Below are positions 10,512 through 20,734 of a DNA stretch of 64,000 bases, piece after piece; the stretch's first letter is position 1; the number at the start of each line of letters is the position of its first letter. This stretch comes from Verrucomicrobia bacterium Tous-C9LFEB. GTDB taxonomy: Bacteria; Verrucomicrobiota; Verrucomicrobiia; Methylacidiphilales; UBA1321. Under the pieces are notes generated by a model. That model saw nothing but the letters and a program-made list of their open reading frames with translations. It did not search any database and was not told the origin of the DNA. The position numbers were made by a program, and so were the translations under genes. Where the stretch lies: contig NEUU01000008.1 in the NCBI GenBank assembly GCA_002304345.1, forward strand, positions 107,943 to 171,942, read 5' to 3'.

Positions 10512-11194
10512 ACGCTCCAAGTCTTACCGCGCTCGTCATTGACGATGAAGTCCAGATGCGGCGACTCCTCCGCATCACTTTGGAAGCAGCCAACTATCGG
10601 GTGCACGACGCGGATAACGGAGCCCACGGTTTGATCGAAGCGGCCTCGCGACGACCGGATGTCGTCGTTCTCGATATGGGGTTGCCTGACATGGATGGCC
10701 TGGAAGTCTTAAAACGCTTGCGCGAATGGAGCCGCGTTCCCATCGTCATTCTTTCCGTGCGCGATGGGGAGGAAGACAAGGTTGCCGCCCTGGATGCCGG
10801 TGCCGACGATTACGTCACCAAGCCATTCCATTCCGCCGAACTCCTCGCCCGCTTGCGTGTGGCCCAACGCCACTCTCAAAGCATCGATGAGCAGGCGCTT
10901 TATGAGTACGGCCCACTAAGGGTTGATTTCGAAAAGCGACAAGTCTTCATCAAAGAGGAATTGATCGATCTCACCCCAACCGAATACACCCTGCTTCGCC
11001 TGCTGATCCAGAGTTCAGGCAAAGTGCTCACGCACCGCCAAATCCTCCGCACCATTTGGGGTCCCAAGAGCGAGGAGCAGGCGCAGTACCTTCGCGTCTA
11101 CGTCTCCAACCTTCGCAAGAAACTCAGCGCTCACATCGGTCTGGACAAGGTTATTAAAACAGAATCGGGAATCGGCTACCGCTGGACAGAGTGA
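10508..11194 (+). CDS. kdpE: Response regulator KdpE (OmpR family)
   Basis: KdpE is the DNA-binding partner of KdpD and activator of kdp transcription. It has 228 residues. The receiver domain shows the acidic pair in VIDDE, phospho-acceptor Asp in VVVLDMGLPDMDG near residue 55, and the conserved Lys in YVTKPF. The C-terminal winged helix shows LTPTEYTLLRLL and an YLRVYVSNLRKKL recognition segment. Translational coupling with kdpD through a 4-bp overlap fits a two-component pair. A T-rich direct repeat at 3337-3355 is a plausible target. The gene ends 10 bp before the convergent GH9 gene, with no separate terminator visible. Confidence 0.97.
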   Translation: MNAPSLTALVIDDEVQMRRLLRITLEAANYRVHDADNGAHGLIEAASRRPDVVVLDMGLPDMDGLEVLKRLREWSRVPIVILSVRDGEEDKVAALDAGADDYVTKPFHSAELLARLRVAQRHSQSIDEQALYEYGPLRVDFEKRQVFIKEELIDLTPTEYTLLRLLIQSSGKVLTHRQILRTIWGPKSEEQAQYLRVYVSNLRKKLSAHIGLDKVIKTESGIGYRWTE

Positions 11195-11204
11195 TTTGGA
11201 GCGT

Positions 11205-13691
11205 TCACTTCATGGGAGGGCGCGCGGCGAGATACCCCCACACGAGAATATTGGGCGCCCATGAGTCGATGACGTACTCGTTCATGGAAACAAAAAGGTG
11301 GATGTCAAAATAAGCCTCTGCCAATGGCCACTCGTAAGGATTCGGATAACAGACCTGCGGTTTGGAGATAAAGGGAATGGGCCAATCCCAGAAGCCCCCC
11401 TTCCAATTCCAATAATCCACGTTGCCGAAGGATGTGAGCCCATCAGGAGGCAGTTGACCACTGGAGCGCGAGTCGAGATGAAGCGGATGTTTAATCGGAT
11501 TCGCTCCGAGACCGGTGGTGTAAACAATGTTGTTGGGATTACAGCCCGACTGAAACTGACAGGATCTCACTGCGCCGGTGAGATATTCTTCTTTTCCCGT
11601 CAGGAAATGCGCCCGGACTAATTGGGACCCTCCTGAGGTGCTGAAAAAACTCCCCATAAAAGGTCGGGACGGATCTTCATGCGAGAGGTTGAAGGCATTA
11701 CCCGCCTCGTATGCCAGACATTTCCCCGCCTGTTTGAGGGTTCCCGAGATGGCTTTATGCTTCAGCGCATTATCGGCCTTGGAATCATCCAGTCGCGCGT
11801 AATAGAAAACAGCGTCACTTTGCATCCATTTCGCATACCAGCAGGGCTCCACAGACACTTCATTCATGCACGTATCTTGCCGGAAAACCTCATGATAAGA
11901 GCGCTCGCCAGTCAGATCATAGAGAATCAGCGCGGCGAAGTTTCGATTATCCTTCGCTCGCCATAACTCCTGGATGGTATTCACGGAGCCGTCTGCTTTG
12001 CGCTTGGCATAATCGGACTCGGCCCATGCAAAGGCCTTCTTGGCACTTTCTTCATAGACCGCCGCCAGCTCGGGTTTGAGCGGTTTGAGAATTTTTGCCG
12101 CGCGGGCCGCGACACCCGCATAGTTCCATGTATCGCGCATATTCGGCGCGAGCACGTAAGCATGCATGGTCGAGAGCCAACTCAACTCTCCGGGACTGGG
12201 ATCTCCATTCGTTTCGATACCGTAGGGAATACCTCCGTCTGGTAATTGGAGTCGGCGGAAGCAATCGATCTCGAAGAGGGCTTCCGTCATGATGTCGGGA
12301 ATTCCCTCTATGGGAGGAATGTTCAGTTTAAGTGAATTGAAGTAGGCGGGATATAATTCCATCAATTCGAGTTGCGCCATCGTCGACGCCATGTGGGAAA
12401 CACGCCGGGGATTCCAGTCCCCCGCATCGTGATAACCGCCCCACGCTTCGGGAATCGCCTCCCCCGTGTCGCCTTTGACCAGATCTCCCCAAGCTTCTCC
12501 CCCTTTGGTGAGCACGTCATAAGTGGAGCGGGTAACAACCGCTCCGTCGGCAGGGTGGAAGTCGCGAGGCTTTTTGAATGTCGTGTAGGGTTCTCCCAAC
12601 TCGACACCGCTCCGGTTATGGAAAAGCCCCCGCATCTGGATCTGGAATGCCTTTTCCCACACGTTGGCCGCAATATCAAAGGGGTAACTACACCCAATGC
12701 CTTCCACGTGCACACGGTAGCGACCGGGCTCGGTCACCTTGGCATAATCCATTTTATAGACGGCTGTTTTGCTACTGTTCCGGGGAGAACCCGAGGAAAG
12801 ACTTTTTTCATTTTGATCGGGAGTCAGCACCACCTCTACCGAACCGGTGAACACATCCTTCCCGCTGACTTCATCGATCACGGAGAATTTAAGTCCTTCC
12901 GGATAAGACAACGCCCCGCCCGATCCGAGCCAAACGGAAAGAAACGCCCTCTTGCCAGGATCGTCGGATCGATACCCGATCTGGCTCACATGCACGGCCT
13001 CGCTTTGAAGCTTGCGGGAGTCGTAGATAAATTCGATCTCGGGATTTTTGACGTTCAAGCCAGTGATCGTCACCTTGTAACTTTTCCCCGGAGAGAGTGC
13101 TTTCTTCAGCTTTAGATATAACCGATGCCGCATCGGATAGTTATTCATCTGTACTTGCCAATCCGTCGGAATGCTTTTGCGGTAAATCACTGTCGGATGC
13201 GTATCGGCAAAGTACTCGGAATCCTCTTTCGAAGTGATGGTGTAATTATCAGGCTTTTCGGCGCGAAAGTAGAGCAGCGGATCGCCTTCAATGGATTCGA
13301 AAGTCGAGAATTGGTCCAAAGCCTTCCCTTGCAACCAACCGATTTCTTTACCGTCACGAACCAGCTTCGCGCGGCGAACGGTTCCGTCTGCCCATTTTTC
13401 AATAGTCTTTTTATCGCCCGGCTTGGCGGTATAAGGCTCCAGCTTGGGCAGGATCACCTTTTGCGCATCGATCGTCAGGCATATGACATCAGGCGCTACG
13501 CATGAAATTGACGACACCTCCGGAGAGTTCTCGCTGCGTTTGGAATATTTCCGCACCAGCTCCGCCTCTTCCTTCGAAGGGGCGGCTTCCTTGCGGTTGG
13601 CCTCCCCCTCGCCTCTCAGCGAAAGCACCATCGCCATGACTGTAATCAAGAAACTGATTGAAAATAATTCGAGCTTCCCCCGCATCATCAT
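11205..13691 (-). CDS. Glycoside hydrolase family 9 protein (endoglucanase/cellobiosidase-like)
   Basis: This is a secreted beta-glucan hydrolase candidate of 828 residues. An N-terminal hydrophobic segment (FSISFLITVMAMVLSLRG) serves as signal or anchor. A charged linker and an extra N-terminal region of about 200 residues of unclear fold follow. Next comes the CelD-type Ig-like domain (from SEAVHVSQIGYRSDDPGKRAFL) and then the (alpha/alpha)6 catalytic domain. The catalytic-base motif HDAGDW lies near residue 420, and the C-terminal acid Glu is in SMNEYVIDSWAPN near 804, so the active site looks intact. It is the last gene of the GntR-headed run. Family GH9 is well supported; exact specificity (cellulose, xyloglucan, mixed-linkage glucan or an exo-activity) is not. 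Confidence 0.85.
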   Translation of the reverse strand: MMMRGKLELFSISFLITVMAMVLSLRGEGEANRKEAAPSKEEAELVRKYSKRSENSPEVSSISCVAPDVICLTIDAQKVILPKLEPYTAKPGDKKTIEKWADGTVRRAKLVRDGKEIGWLQGKALDQFSTFESIEGDPLLYFRAEKPDNYTITSKEDSEYFADTHPTVIYRKSIPTDWQVQMNNYPMRHRLYLKLKKALSPGKSYKVTITGLNVKNPEIEFIYDSRKLQSEAVHVSQIGYRSDDPGKRAFLSVWLGSGGALSYPEGLKFSVIDEVSGKDVFTGSVEVVLTPDQNEKSLSSGSPRNSSKTAVYKMDYAKVTEPGRYRVHVEGIGCSYPFDIAANVWEKAFQIQMRGLFHNRSGVELGEPYTTFKKPRDFHPADGAVVTRSTYDVLTKGGEAWGDLVKGDTGEAIPEAWGGYHDAGDWNPRRVSHMASTMAQLELMELYPAYFNSLKLNIPPIEGIPDIMTEALFEIDCFRRLQLPDGGIPYGIETNGDPSPGELSWLSTMHAYVLAPNMRDTWNYAGVAARAAKILKPLKPELAAVYEESAKKAFAWAESDYAKRKADGSVNTIQELWRAKDNRNFAALILYDLTGERSYHEVFRQDTCMNEVSVEPCWYAKWMQSDAVFYYARLDDSKADNALKHKAISGTLKQAGKCLAYEAGNAFNLSHEDPSRPFMGSFFSTSGGSQLVRAHFLTGKEEYLTGAVRSCQFQSGCNPNNIVYTTGLGANPIKHPLHLDSRSSGQLPPDGLTSFGNVDYWNWKGGFWDWPIPFISKPQVCYPNPYEWPLAEAYFDIHLFVSMNEYVIDSWAPNILVWGYLAARPPMK

Positions 13692-13798
13692 AAGCTAATC
13701 TCTCTTTCTAAAGGCCCAACGACAGCAACGCACCTCGCCACGATGGACGTTAAAAACGGGAGGTTCCAGCCCTATTCTTCACTTACGGAATCATTTCC

Positions 13799-15793
13799 TT
13801 AATCTCTGACTTCCCGATGGCCCGTGGAAGCGATTCCCCACTTATCCTTGGGAGCCCAAATCACGCGCAAGTGTTCAAAAGGAAGCTCCAGACTATTCGG
13901 CTGTGGATCCGTGAAAAACGGTAGTGATTCCCGAGGCATGCCATCCGCGTGCCACTCTGGTCGGGGAGCCAACCGTCCATTGATCGTCCGGTAACGCACG
14001 CGATTCAGCGCCACAGAATAGCTCATACCCAGAATCGTATCGCCCACCTTACAACGCACCGTGCGGCTGCCATTGTGATGATAGTCGAGCACTTCAGTTT
14101 TTTTTACCCGTTCACAAAAGTCCCCCCAAGTCTCCTCAGCCCTCAGTCCGACTATAGAGACAAACCCGTTGAGAGTGAGTCCCAGCTCTTCCTGGCTAAA
14201 ACGTCTGATCTCACCTTCGGCATTAAAGAATGAAATGATCCGGTAATGATTAATCTGCTCGACCTTCACGGCCGTTTTTCGACCCAAGTCTGTGGCGTTC
14301 AGTCCGCGTAATCCCAGATAGACAGGACCATCTTGAATAAAGACATGCCCATCTTGCACTTCGATTTTCTCCACCGCTGCAAAATGCTCCGGAAGTATGA
14401 TGGAAAATTTCAGCGTATGCAGATCCGTCTCAGTTAAGGACAAGGATGGCCTCGACAACACCAACGCCACGCGTCCGTCCTGCACTGTATGAATGATTCC
14501 ATGCGACCGAAGCATATGGTCCTCCTTACGATCCCCCGGCCTCTGGTCATTAATGAGATACCGGCAGTAGACCGTGCGCAAATCCTCGATCCCATAGAGC
14601 GGTACATTCCGACGGAATTGCAGGAAATACATTTCCGATTGCAATTCAGACCAACCATCACCCTCTGCCGTCCCGAGAGCAAAATCCTCTTCCGCGTAGA
14701 ACGTCGTATTCACCTCGCCGCTGTGCTCAAATCCGCGCTCGGCGCTCGCGAGCAGATGGAATGGATATTTACGTCCGTTCAACCACTGAACCAGATAAGC
14801 TGGCGGCTCCAGCGGACAGGAGGCAATCCAACTCAACACGCCGACCTGAGAAATCCAGCTATCATGATGATGCACCAGACGGATCGATTTCCGGGACAAC
14901 TCGTCCAACGGTCGCAACGCCACGCGATCGCCCAAGGCGATCCAAAGCAGGCAGCCCATGGATGAAAAATGCCCGGTGGAATCGAGTTGATATGCGCGTG
15001 AATAAGGACCGCCCATCGTTCCGGTGGGAGAATGAAAATGGCCGATCGCATCCGCCCACACTCTCTCCACGCATTGCGCCGCCAGATCGCGCGCTTCGGG
15101 GTGACGCGCATGCCTCGCAATCTCCGTCAAATTCACAATCGACAATGGCAAATAGGTGGGGCTGGTATACTCACTCAACAACCCACGACGTGTGAGCAAA
15201 TCGCGCAGTTGGCGTAAGTTCCACAGCCCGTGCTCCACGGCTGCCGTGTCTCCAAAATATTCCCCGGCCAAAATCAGGCCCAGGGTGGCCTTCGCCGGCA
15301 TATTGTCATTGCAGCCGTGGAATTGGTAATCGCATTGCCGGTCACCGGGGTAATCGGCCAGCGCGTGCCGCGCCCAACCTTCCAGTTTCTCGCGTACAGA
15401 CGGTTCCAGTTTCTCTCCATGCTCAACGAGCAGTTGCACCGTGTGGTTGGTAACGAAAATATCAAACAAACTGGCCTGTTCGCCCTCGGTACGAGTGGGA
15501 TGATGATGCTCGAACTCCAAGCGATGGAGAATGGCATTGGCCAGTGCGACGTCCGTCGATTCCCCTTGTAGCAGACTGAAGACTCCCCAAATCGTCTCGC
15601 GGGGGTCCGGTGGAGTCATGGAGGAAATCCAACGGCCATCCGAATCAAACCATTCTCCATAGAGTTCGATAACGCGAGCAATGACCGCCGTCCGGCGCTG
15701 CTCTGCAGTCAGAAGCAAAGGCCGGAAAGTAGAATCGCCATTGCGGATGGGAGCCCGCAAATCAATCACGGAAGAGAAGGACGTCGCTTTCAT
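13799..15793 (-). CDS. Alpha-toroid-like protein in the GntR carbohydrate cluster, function unknown
   Basis: The 664-residue protein has no signal peptide from the chosen ATG at 15793; a longer in-frame start at 15850 would overlap the GH2 gene. The first 350 residues are helix-rich, with paired motifs (GCNDNMPAKATLGLILAGEY, SEYTSPTYLPLSIV, TGTMGGPYSRAYQLD) typical of (alpha/alpha)-toroid carbohydrate-active enzymes. The C-terminal half is beta-rich, resembling lyase-type C-terminal sandwiches. I do not recognise a named family. It starts 4 bp after the GH2 stop, so the two are co-transcribed. Its apparent cytoplasmic location would suit a late step on oligosaccharides imported after extracellular cleavage, but this is inference. 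Confidence 0.6.
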   Translation of the reverse strand: MKATSFSSVIDLRAPIRNGDSTFRPLLLTAEQRRTAVIARVIELYGEWFDSDGRWISSMTPPDPRETIWGVFSLLQGESTDVALANAILHRLEFEHHHPTRTEGEQASLFDIFVTNHTVQLLVEHGEKLEPSVREKLEGWARHALADYPGDRQCDYQFHGCNDNMPAKATLGLILAGEYFGDTAAVEHGLWNLRQLRDLLTRRGLLSEYTSPTYLPLSIVNLTEIARHARHPEARDLAAQCVERVWADAIGHFHSPTGTMGGPYSRAYQLDSTGHFSSMGCLLWIALGDRVALRPLDELSRKSIRLVHHHDSWISQVGVLSWIASCPLEPPAYLVQWLNGRKYPFHLLASAERGFEHSGEVNTTFYAEEDFALGTAEGDGWSELQSEMYFLQFRRNVPLYGIEDLRTVYCRYLINDQRPGDRKEDHMLRSHGIIHTVQDGRVALVLSRPSLSLTETDLHTLKFSIILPEHFAAVEKIEVQDGHVFIQDGPVYLGLRGLNATDLGRKTAVKVEQINHYRIISFFNAEGEIRRFSQEELGLTLNGFVSIVGLRAEETWGDFCERVKKTEVLDYHHNGSRTVRCKVGDTILGMSYSVALNRVRYRTINGRLAPRPEWHADGMPRESLPFFTDPQPNSLELPFEHLRVIWAPKDKWGIASTGHREVRD

Positions 15794-15797
15794 AATA

Positions 15798-18700
15798 TTA
15801 CCAGTGATGCTGCAGATAAGGGTCGTCGCTGTGCTTGAGATCACCCACATAGGGAGTCGCCGCGGTTTCCATCATTCGAATGAACATCGGGCCGCGCACC
15901 TGAGCCTGCGTGCCCTTTGCCGCGTTCCGATTCCACGCGCGAATGGCCAGCACGTTTTCGGTGCCGGGCTTGAGCAGTCCGGCGGGTATGGAATAAATCC
16001 GACGAGTTTGATAAGCCTGCTCGGGCTTCGAGTTATCAGGATTGACCGAGCCAATCTTGACACCGTTCAACCACGTCTCGTCATAGTCGTCCATGGTCCC
16101 AAGGTCGGCCACCAGATTCCCTTCGGCGATTTCCTTGGGAACGGTAAAGCTGATGCGGAGGCAGGCATCTCCAAACGTGGTCGTCTGCCCAGTCAATCCG
16201 AAAGGGCGCCAACGGCTCGCGTCGAATTCCGGAGCAGTCCATCCCGTCGACTGATCTTCCTTCCTTTCCAAGATGCGGGCTTTAGCAGAAGCCGTCAGAT
16301 CGATCTGAAATGGAGTGCGTTTAAAACGCTCATACATCGACTCCGACGGCAAATCCAACGCGACACCGAGATTCGTCAAAACCTGGGACAAGGCGCGATA
16401 TTGATGCCGATAGGTAAAGCGCATCCATGGCTCATCCTTTACATCGAGACGGCGCGGATCAAAACCAACAAAGATCCAACGACCATTACCAGCAGGAACT
16501 TCCTTCATCACGTCTTCTCCGTTGAAGGTACGTAATGGCAAAAGCCCGCGATAATGAAAATCACTCTGCCCCAAGCCTTCAAATACTCGGCCCGATGGCA
16601 CCAGCGTCAGGCTCAGCGTCTTTGAGGCCACTGCCGTGGTTGGCGAAACCGTCGTATAGAATTCCGGGTTTTGAGGCATGACCACCGCAGTACCGCCCTG
16701 CTCCACCCAGGCTTTCAACGCCGCAGGATTCGAAACCGACTTCCCCACCAGAACCACTTTCATGGCGTTGAGTTGCCCCATCGAAATCGACTTCCCAATG
16801 TCCGCTCCGAGTTCCCGTGCCAGATCAACATCAGCGGCATCGCCCATGACACCGAAGGCCGAAGGCGTCGCCACTTTTTTTCCCATCAGGTAATCCACCA
16901 GATTAACCAAAATGCGAGCCCCCACCGGATCGCCCATCTCCGGCGATACACCGAAAATGCCATCGACAACCGAGAGCTGACAAAAGAGCCAGCGACGGTC
17001 TTTCAATGTTGCTTCCAGCAAAGGGGTCTCACGCAGATCGAATCCGCTTTGCAGGAGTGGAGTGAAATTGCCGCGAGTGGGCGTTTCAATCGTTACCGAT
17101 GCCACCGCGCCGTAATAGCCCACATGATAGTTATAGCCATTACGCAATGGCTCGATCCCCGACTCCAGCAATCGCGGCTCCACTCGCCAATCGCGCAGGT
17201 CATCAGCTTCAACTCCACTCAATGCCGAATGATTCGCCGCCAGCGGGAAAACCGTCCGGGGCCGAACCGGATACGTCCGCAGACCGACCGATTCCAATGC
17301 ATTGACTCCCTGCTCCAGCACAAGAATAGGCACGGAGGATGGAATTGATTCGGACGATTGACGCCCAAATGCGGGCAAGGCCTCCCGACCGATCACTAAA
17401 AGATCTCCGCCTTTCCATTCCGACAGATTCTTGATGAGAGTCGGATTGATCCCCAGCCGCCGGAAAGCCGATTCGCTGCCACCCGTGGGATCGAACAGAA
17501 CCACCTTCGCTTTTTTCACACGCTCGGACAACGTCAGCACCGGATAAATCTGAAAAGCAAAACGGTCACGGGAAACCACTTCCTTGCTTGTCGCATCAAT
17601 CACCGCGAGCTCGATCTGACCCTCACTGCGATTCACCACCATGGGTGCCGTGAATTTCACCGGGAAAAATTGAATATCGCCGCTCTTGAGAGTGACCAAT
17701 TCCTTGCCTTCACCCACGTTCTTCCCACCGACTTGCGCCTTCCATTGCAGCTCCAACTTGCGATCGGTGAATCCGTCCCAGATTGCCGCAATTTGCTTTG
17801 CTATGGTTTCACCTGAAGCGAAAACATGATCTTTCGCCGTCACACGTTGAGACGATCCCGCGATATAAACAAGAAGCGGACTATTGACCTCGTAGAGAGC
17901 TTCTCCCAACAGAGTCAAACCCTGCGGCTTGCGCCCGGTCGGAGCAGTCGGCAGGGAAGGCATCGTCACACTCGGCCAGTATCCCATGTAAAGCCAGCGA
18001 TCCAGCTTGGCCCCGGTTGTCCGCAATTCCGTTCCGGCATCGACGAGCAATTGACCCGATCCTTTTTTCAGAAACTCCTGATCGACAAGATTGGGGAGCC
18101 GTCCAAAGGGTTCAATGCCCATCGGAATTCCGTAGGTGCGCCATGTGCGGTAGATAGCCCGGTTGTAATCCACCCATACCGCCTGCGTGTTTTCCCAATT
18201 TTTGGACACGGCGGTTTCGGCGTAATAGTGGTGCGCTCCGGCCTTGGGAGGATAAGTACCCGTCGCCTTGTTATAGGAAGAACGAATGAATTGGAGATAG
18301 TCCGCTTTTTCCCGCGCATAGGCTTCGGGCCCCAGGACCATCGCGCTATACTCCGTCACCCACGGCTCGCTGTTGCCATCCGGGATGGCGTGACTGACAA
18401 AACTCGCCGGGTACGGCAATCCATGTTCCGTCGAGCCAATCGGCATCACCCCGTCCTTGGCCCAAGCCGTCGGCCATTCCTCCCACTCCTGAATGGGCGT
18501 CCAGTTAAAGTAATCAAAGATCCCCCAGCCATCACCTTCACCCGTGTCGATGTGCGAAAGAAAAGGACGCGAGAGATCCAATGCTTTGAAACGCTGCACA
18601 AATTCCTTGCTCCGCCGCATCGTCTCCAAAGCCTTGCGTCGGTTGTCCGGCGAGGAAAGCACCCGATCCAAAATGCCCTCCTGCGCCAGTGGCGAAACAC

Positions 18701-20702
18701 CCCACGTGTCAGGCCGCGCATTGACGTAGTTGATCCCCTCGCTGTAGCCACCACCGAAACCCGAATAAGCGATCACGCTCGGATGATTAGCCAAACGCTC
18801 CACCTGATTCTTACGCAAATAGTTCATCAGCTCATCCAGGTCGATGCTCTCCGCGCCATCCGTACCGAATTGACCACGTGAGACCAGCAGGTAGGGCGTA
18901 TATGGAATGACAAAAAAACCAACCGAATCCGCTGCCTCGTAGAAATCCGCCAGCGATTGTTCCTCGTAGACTTCCAGTTGATCCGAATTGCCCGCCCAGG
19001 GACGTATCATGCAATTAAATCCCATGTCCTTGAGAAAACTAAAATGACGACGCATCGCGGGACCATCCATGAAGGCCGTAAAGGCCAGCTTGGGACGCAA
19101 ATGCAAAGGACGTCCGTTCAGCATGAGTTGCTTCCCCTCCACCCAGACTTCGCGAAAACCAAAGCGAATCGGCAAGGTTTCATCAATGACCGCCCCCTGG
19201 CTATTCGAGGCCCGCACCGTCACGTGATATAAATACGGATCGTCCGGCGTCCAGAGGCGGGGATTCGTCCACGGCACTTTCACTCCCCAGCCATCTCCTT
19301 TTTTCTCGGCTTTCAGCGACGACTTTTCGAGTACGGTAGCGCCATCCGCTCCGCGTATCGTCGCGGTATAATTCAGTGCGGCAGCCTCGACCGCGCCTCC
19401 GGTACAGACGACTTCCAACTCCTTATTGCGTGTCGAGGGCACCAGCCGCACCGCGTCGAAAATGGATCGCGCCGGTTCCACCTGCAAATAAATGTCCGCA
19501 AGACCACGAACATAGTTGGAGCGATTCGTCTCCCGGGCAAACCGCGTGGAATCGTATTGCCGGGGCATCTGCCCCGCCTCCATCAAATAGGCGTATTGGC
19601 TTTCCGGCGGCAACGCCAACGCATAGAGAGCCAGTTGCCCCTTCTCCCCTGGACGCGCGACGGATGACAGATCGATCCTCGCGCCCAACTGATTTGTCAT
19701 CGTTCCCAGCCGCTTTCCATTCCAATAAATGGCCAGAGCAAATCCACGAAACGAACCGATCTCGAGAACTATTTTAGCATCCTTGGTCGTAGGAATTTCC
19801 AAATCACGTACAAACCAAAGCGCCTCCGCATCGGTGAAAAGATTTCTATTCTTCCACGAGGTTTTTGCCTGACCGTACGCCAGATAAGCATTCCCACTCT
19901 GCAAGACATTCGGGACCTTCATAAAGGCCCAGTCGCCAGCCTTGGGTCCTTCGTTTTTGACGGCTGGCTGAATCGCCCACAGACCATTCAAACAAAAGCG
20001 AGAGCGCACCTTGGATTCGATGACCTCCGCTCCCTGCCTCTTCCAATTCGGCGTGAGCGTGATGCCCTCCGCAGAGACCGGATCGAGCGCGATCGTCTGA
20101 ACTGGAATTTCCGTCGGCAACTGATCCAGCACCTCTGCGACCGGAACCGCCGCCTTGTTCACCGCAATTTTTCGGTATGAAACCTCGACCGGAGTCGAGC
20201 CGCCCAGGGCCAGACGGACGCTCATAAAACCGGCCTCACGCGGCACGGTAAAATCGCTCTCAAATATCTTCCAGTCCGTAACGTCGGGAATGGTCGCGCC
20301 GGGGAACTTGGGATTGATGTAGCAAATCTTCCGCAGCTCTTTAAACCCAATAAATTTTCCATTCTGATCCAGAAAATCAACGCCCACATAAACCGAGTGA
20401 TCTTCCTCGCCGCTGGCCTTTGCCTCAAAACTCAGGTGGTACACGCCCCCCTTCTCTGCCTCCAGCTTCTGACTCCACCAGACATGATCGTCCGTTCCGC
20501 GATCTGTCTTGCGAATGATCAATTCGTCACTGGATTGTTGGCTCTCCACCGCTCCCTTTTTTGTAGTCTGCCGAAACTGCCATTTCTTCTCCTCGAGAAG
20601 ATTGCCTGCGGCATTGGGAGACGCCCCCCAACCGGACACGCTCAGCAGTAAGAATAAAGAGAGGAAGGCGTAAATGGTTTTCACGCACAGGCCGTTCGTC
20701 AT
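15798..20702 (-). CDS. Giant secreted multidomain glycoside hydrolase family 2-like protein
   Basis: The protein has 1634 residues with a signal peptide (IYAFLSLFLLLSVSGWGA). In order there are: a CBM4/9-like carbohydrate-binding region (about 25-185), a GH2 sugar-binding jelly roll (about 220-400), an Ig-like domain (about 420-530), a TIM barrel (about 530-900), Ig-like and glutamine-amidotransferase-like domains of the beta-galactosidase trimerisation type (about 950-1390), and a C-terminal jelly roll (from about 1450). The nucleophile region STEHG is near residue 757. At the usual acid/base site (W-S-L-G-N-E) the sequence instead reads SGFGGGYSEG after NHPSVIAY, so the usual Asn-Glu pair is not obvious. 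ATG 20702 is preferred over a TTG at 20738 that overlaps the upstream stop. Substrate is unknown. Confidence 0.8.
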   Translation of the reverse strand: MTNGLCVKTIYAFLSLFLLLSVSGWGASPNAAGNLLEEKKWQFRQTTKKGAVESQQSSDELIIRKTDRGTDDHVWWSQKLEAEKGGVYHLSFEAKASGEEDHSVYVGVDFLDQNGKFIGFKELRKICYINPKFPGATIPDVTDWKIFESDFTVPREAGFMSVRLALGGSTPVEVSYRKIAVNKAAVPVAEVLDQLPTEIPVQTIALDPVSAEGITLTPNWKRQGAEVIESKVRSRFCLNGLWAIQPAVKNEGPKAGDWAFMKVPNVLQSGNAYLAYGQAKTSWKNRNLFTDAEALWFVRDLEIPTTKDAKIVLEIGSFRGFALAIYWNGKRLGTMTNQLGARIDLSSVARPGEKGQLALYALALPPESQYAYLMEAGQMPRQYDSTRFARETNRSNYVRGLADIYLQVEPARSIFDAVRLVPSTRNKELEVVCTGGAVEAAALNYTATIRGADGATVLEKSSLKAEKKGDGWGVKVPWTNPRLWTPDDPYLYHVTVRASNSQGAVIDETLPIRFGFREVWVEGKQLMLNGRPLHLRPKLAFTAFMDGPAMRRHFSFLKDMGFNCMIRPWAGNSDQLEVYEEQSLADFYEAADSVGFFVIPYTPYLLVSRGQFGTDGAESIDLDELMNYLRKNQVERLANHPSVIAYSGFGGGYSEGINYVNARPDTWGVSPLAQEGILDRVLSSPDNRRKALETMRRSKEFVQRFKALDLSRPFLSHIDTGEGDGWGIFDYFNWTPIQEWEEWPTAWAKDGVMPIGSTEHGLPYPASFVSHAIPDGNSEPWVTEYSAMVLGPEAYAREKADYLQFIRSSYNKATGTYPPKAGAHHYYAETAVSKNWENTQAVWVDYNRAIYRTWRTYGIPMGIEPFGRLPNLVDQEFLKKGSGQLLVDAGTELRTTGAKLDRWLYMGYWPSVTMPSLPTAPTGRKPQGLTLLGEALYEVNSPLLVYIAGSSQRVTAKDHVFASGETIAKQIAAIWDGFTDRKLELQWKAQVGGKNVGEGKELVTLKSGDIQFFPVKFTAPMVVNRSEGQIELAVIDATSKEVVSRDRFAFQIYPVLTLSERVKKAKVVLFDPTGGSESAFRRLGINPTLIKNLSEWKGGDLLVIGREALPAFGRQSSESIPSSVPILVLEQGVNALESVGLRTYPVRPRTVFPLAANHSALSGVEADDLRDWRVEPRLLESGIEPLRNGYNYHVGYYGAVASVTIETPTRGNFTPLLQSGFDLRETPLLEATLKDRRWLFCQLSVVDGIFGVSPEMGDPVGARILVNLVDYLMGKKVATPSAFGVMGDAADVDLARELGADIGKSISMGQLNAMKVVLVGKSVSNPAALKAWVEQGGTAVVMPQNPEFYTTVSPTTAVASKTLSLTLVPSGRVFEGLGQSDFHYRGLLPLRTFNGEDVMKEVPAGNGRWIFVGFDPRRLDVKDEPWMRFTYRHQYRALSQVLTNLGVALDLPSESMYERFKRTPFQIDLTASAKARILERKEDQSTGWTAPEFDASRWRPFGLTGQTTTFGDACLRISFTVPKEIAEGNLVADLGTMDDYDETWLNGVKIGSVNPDNSKPEQAYQTRRIYSIPAGLLKPGTENVLAIRAWNRNAAKGTQAQVRGPMFIRMMETAATPYVGDLKHSDDPYLQHHW

Positions 20703-20734
20703 GTTTCGGACAAAGTTTGAAATGGCAGAGAGGT

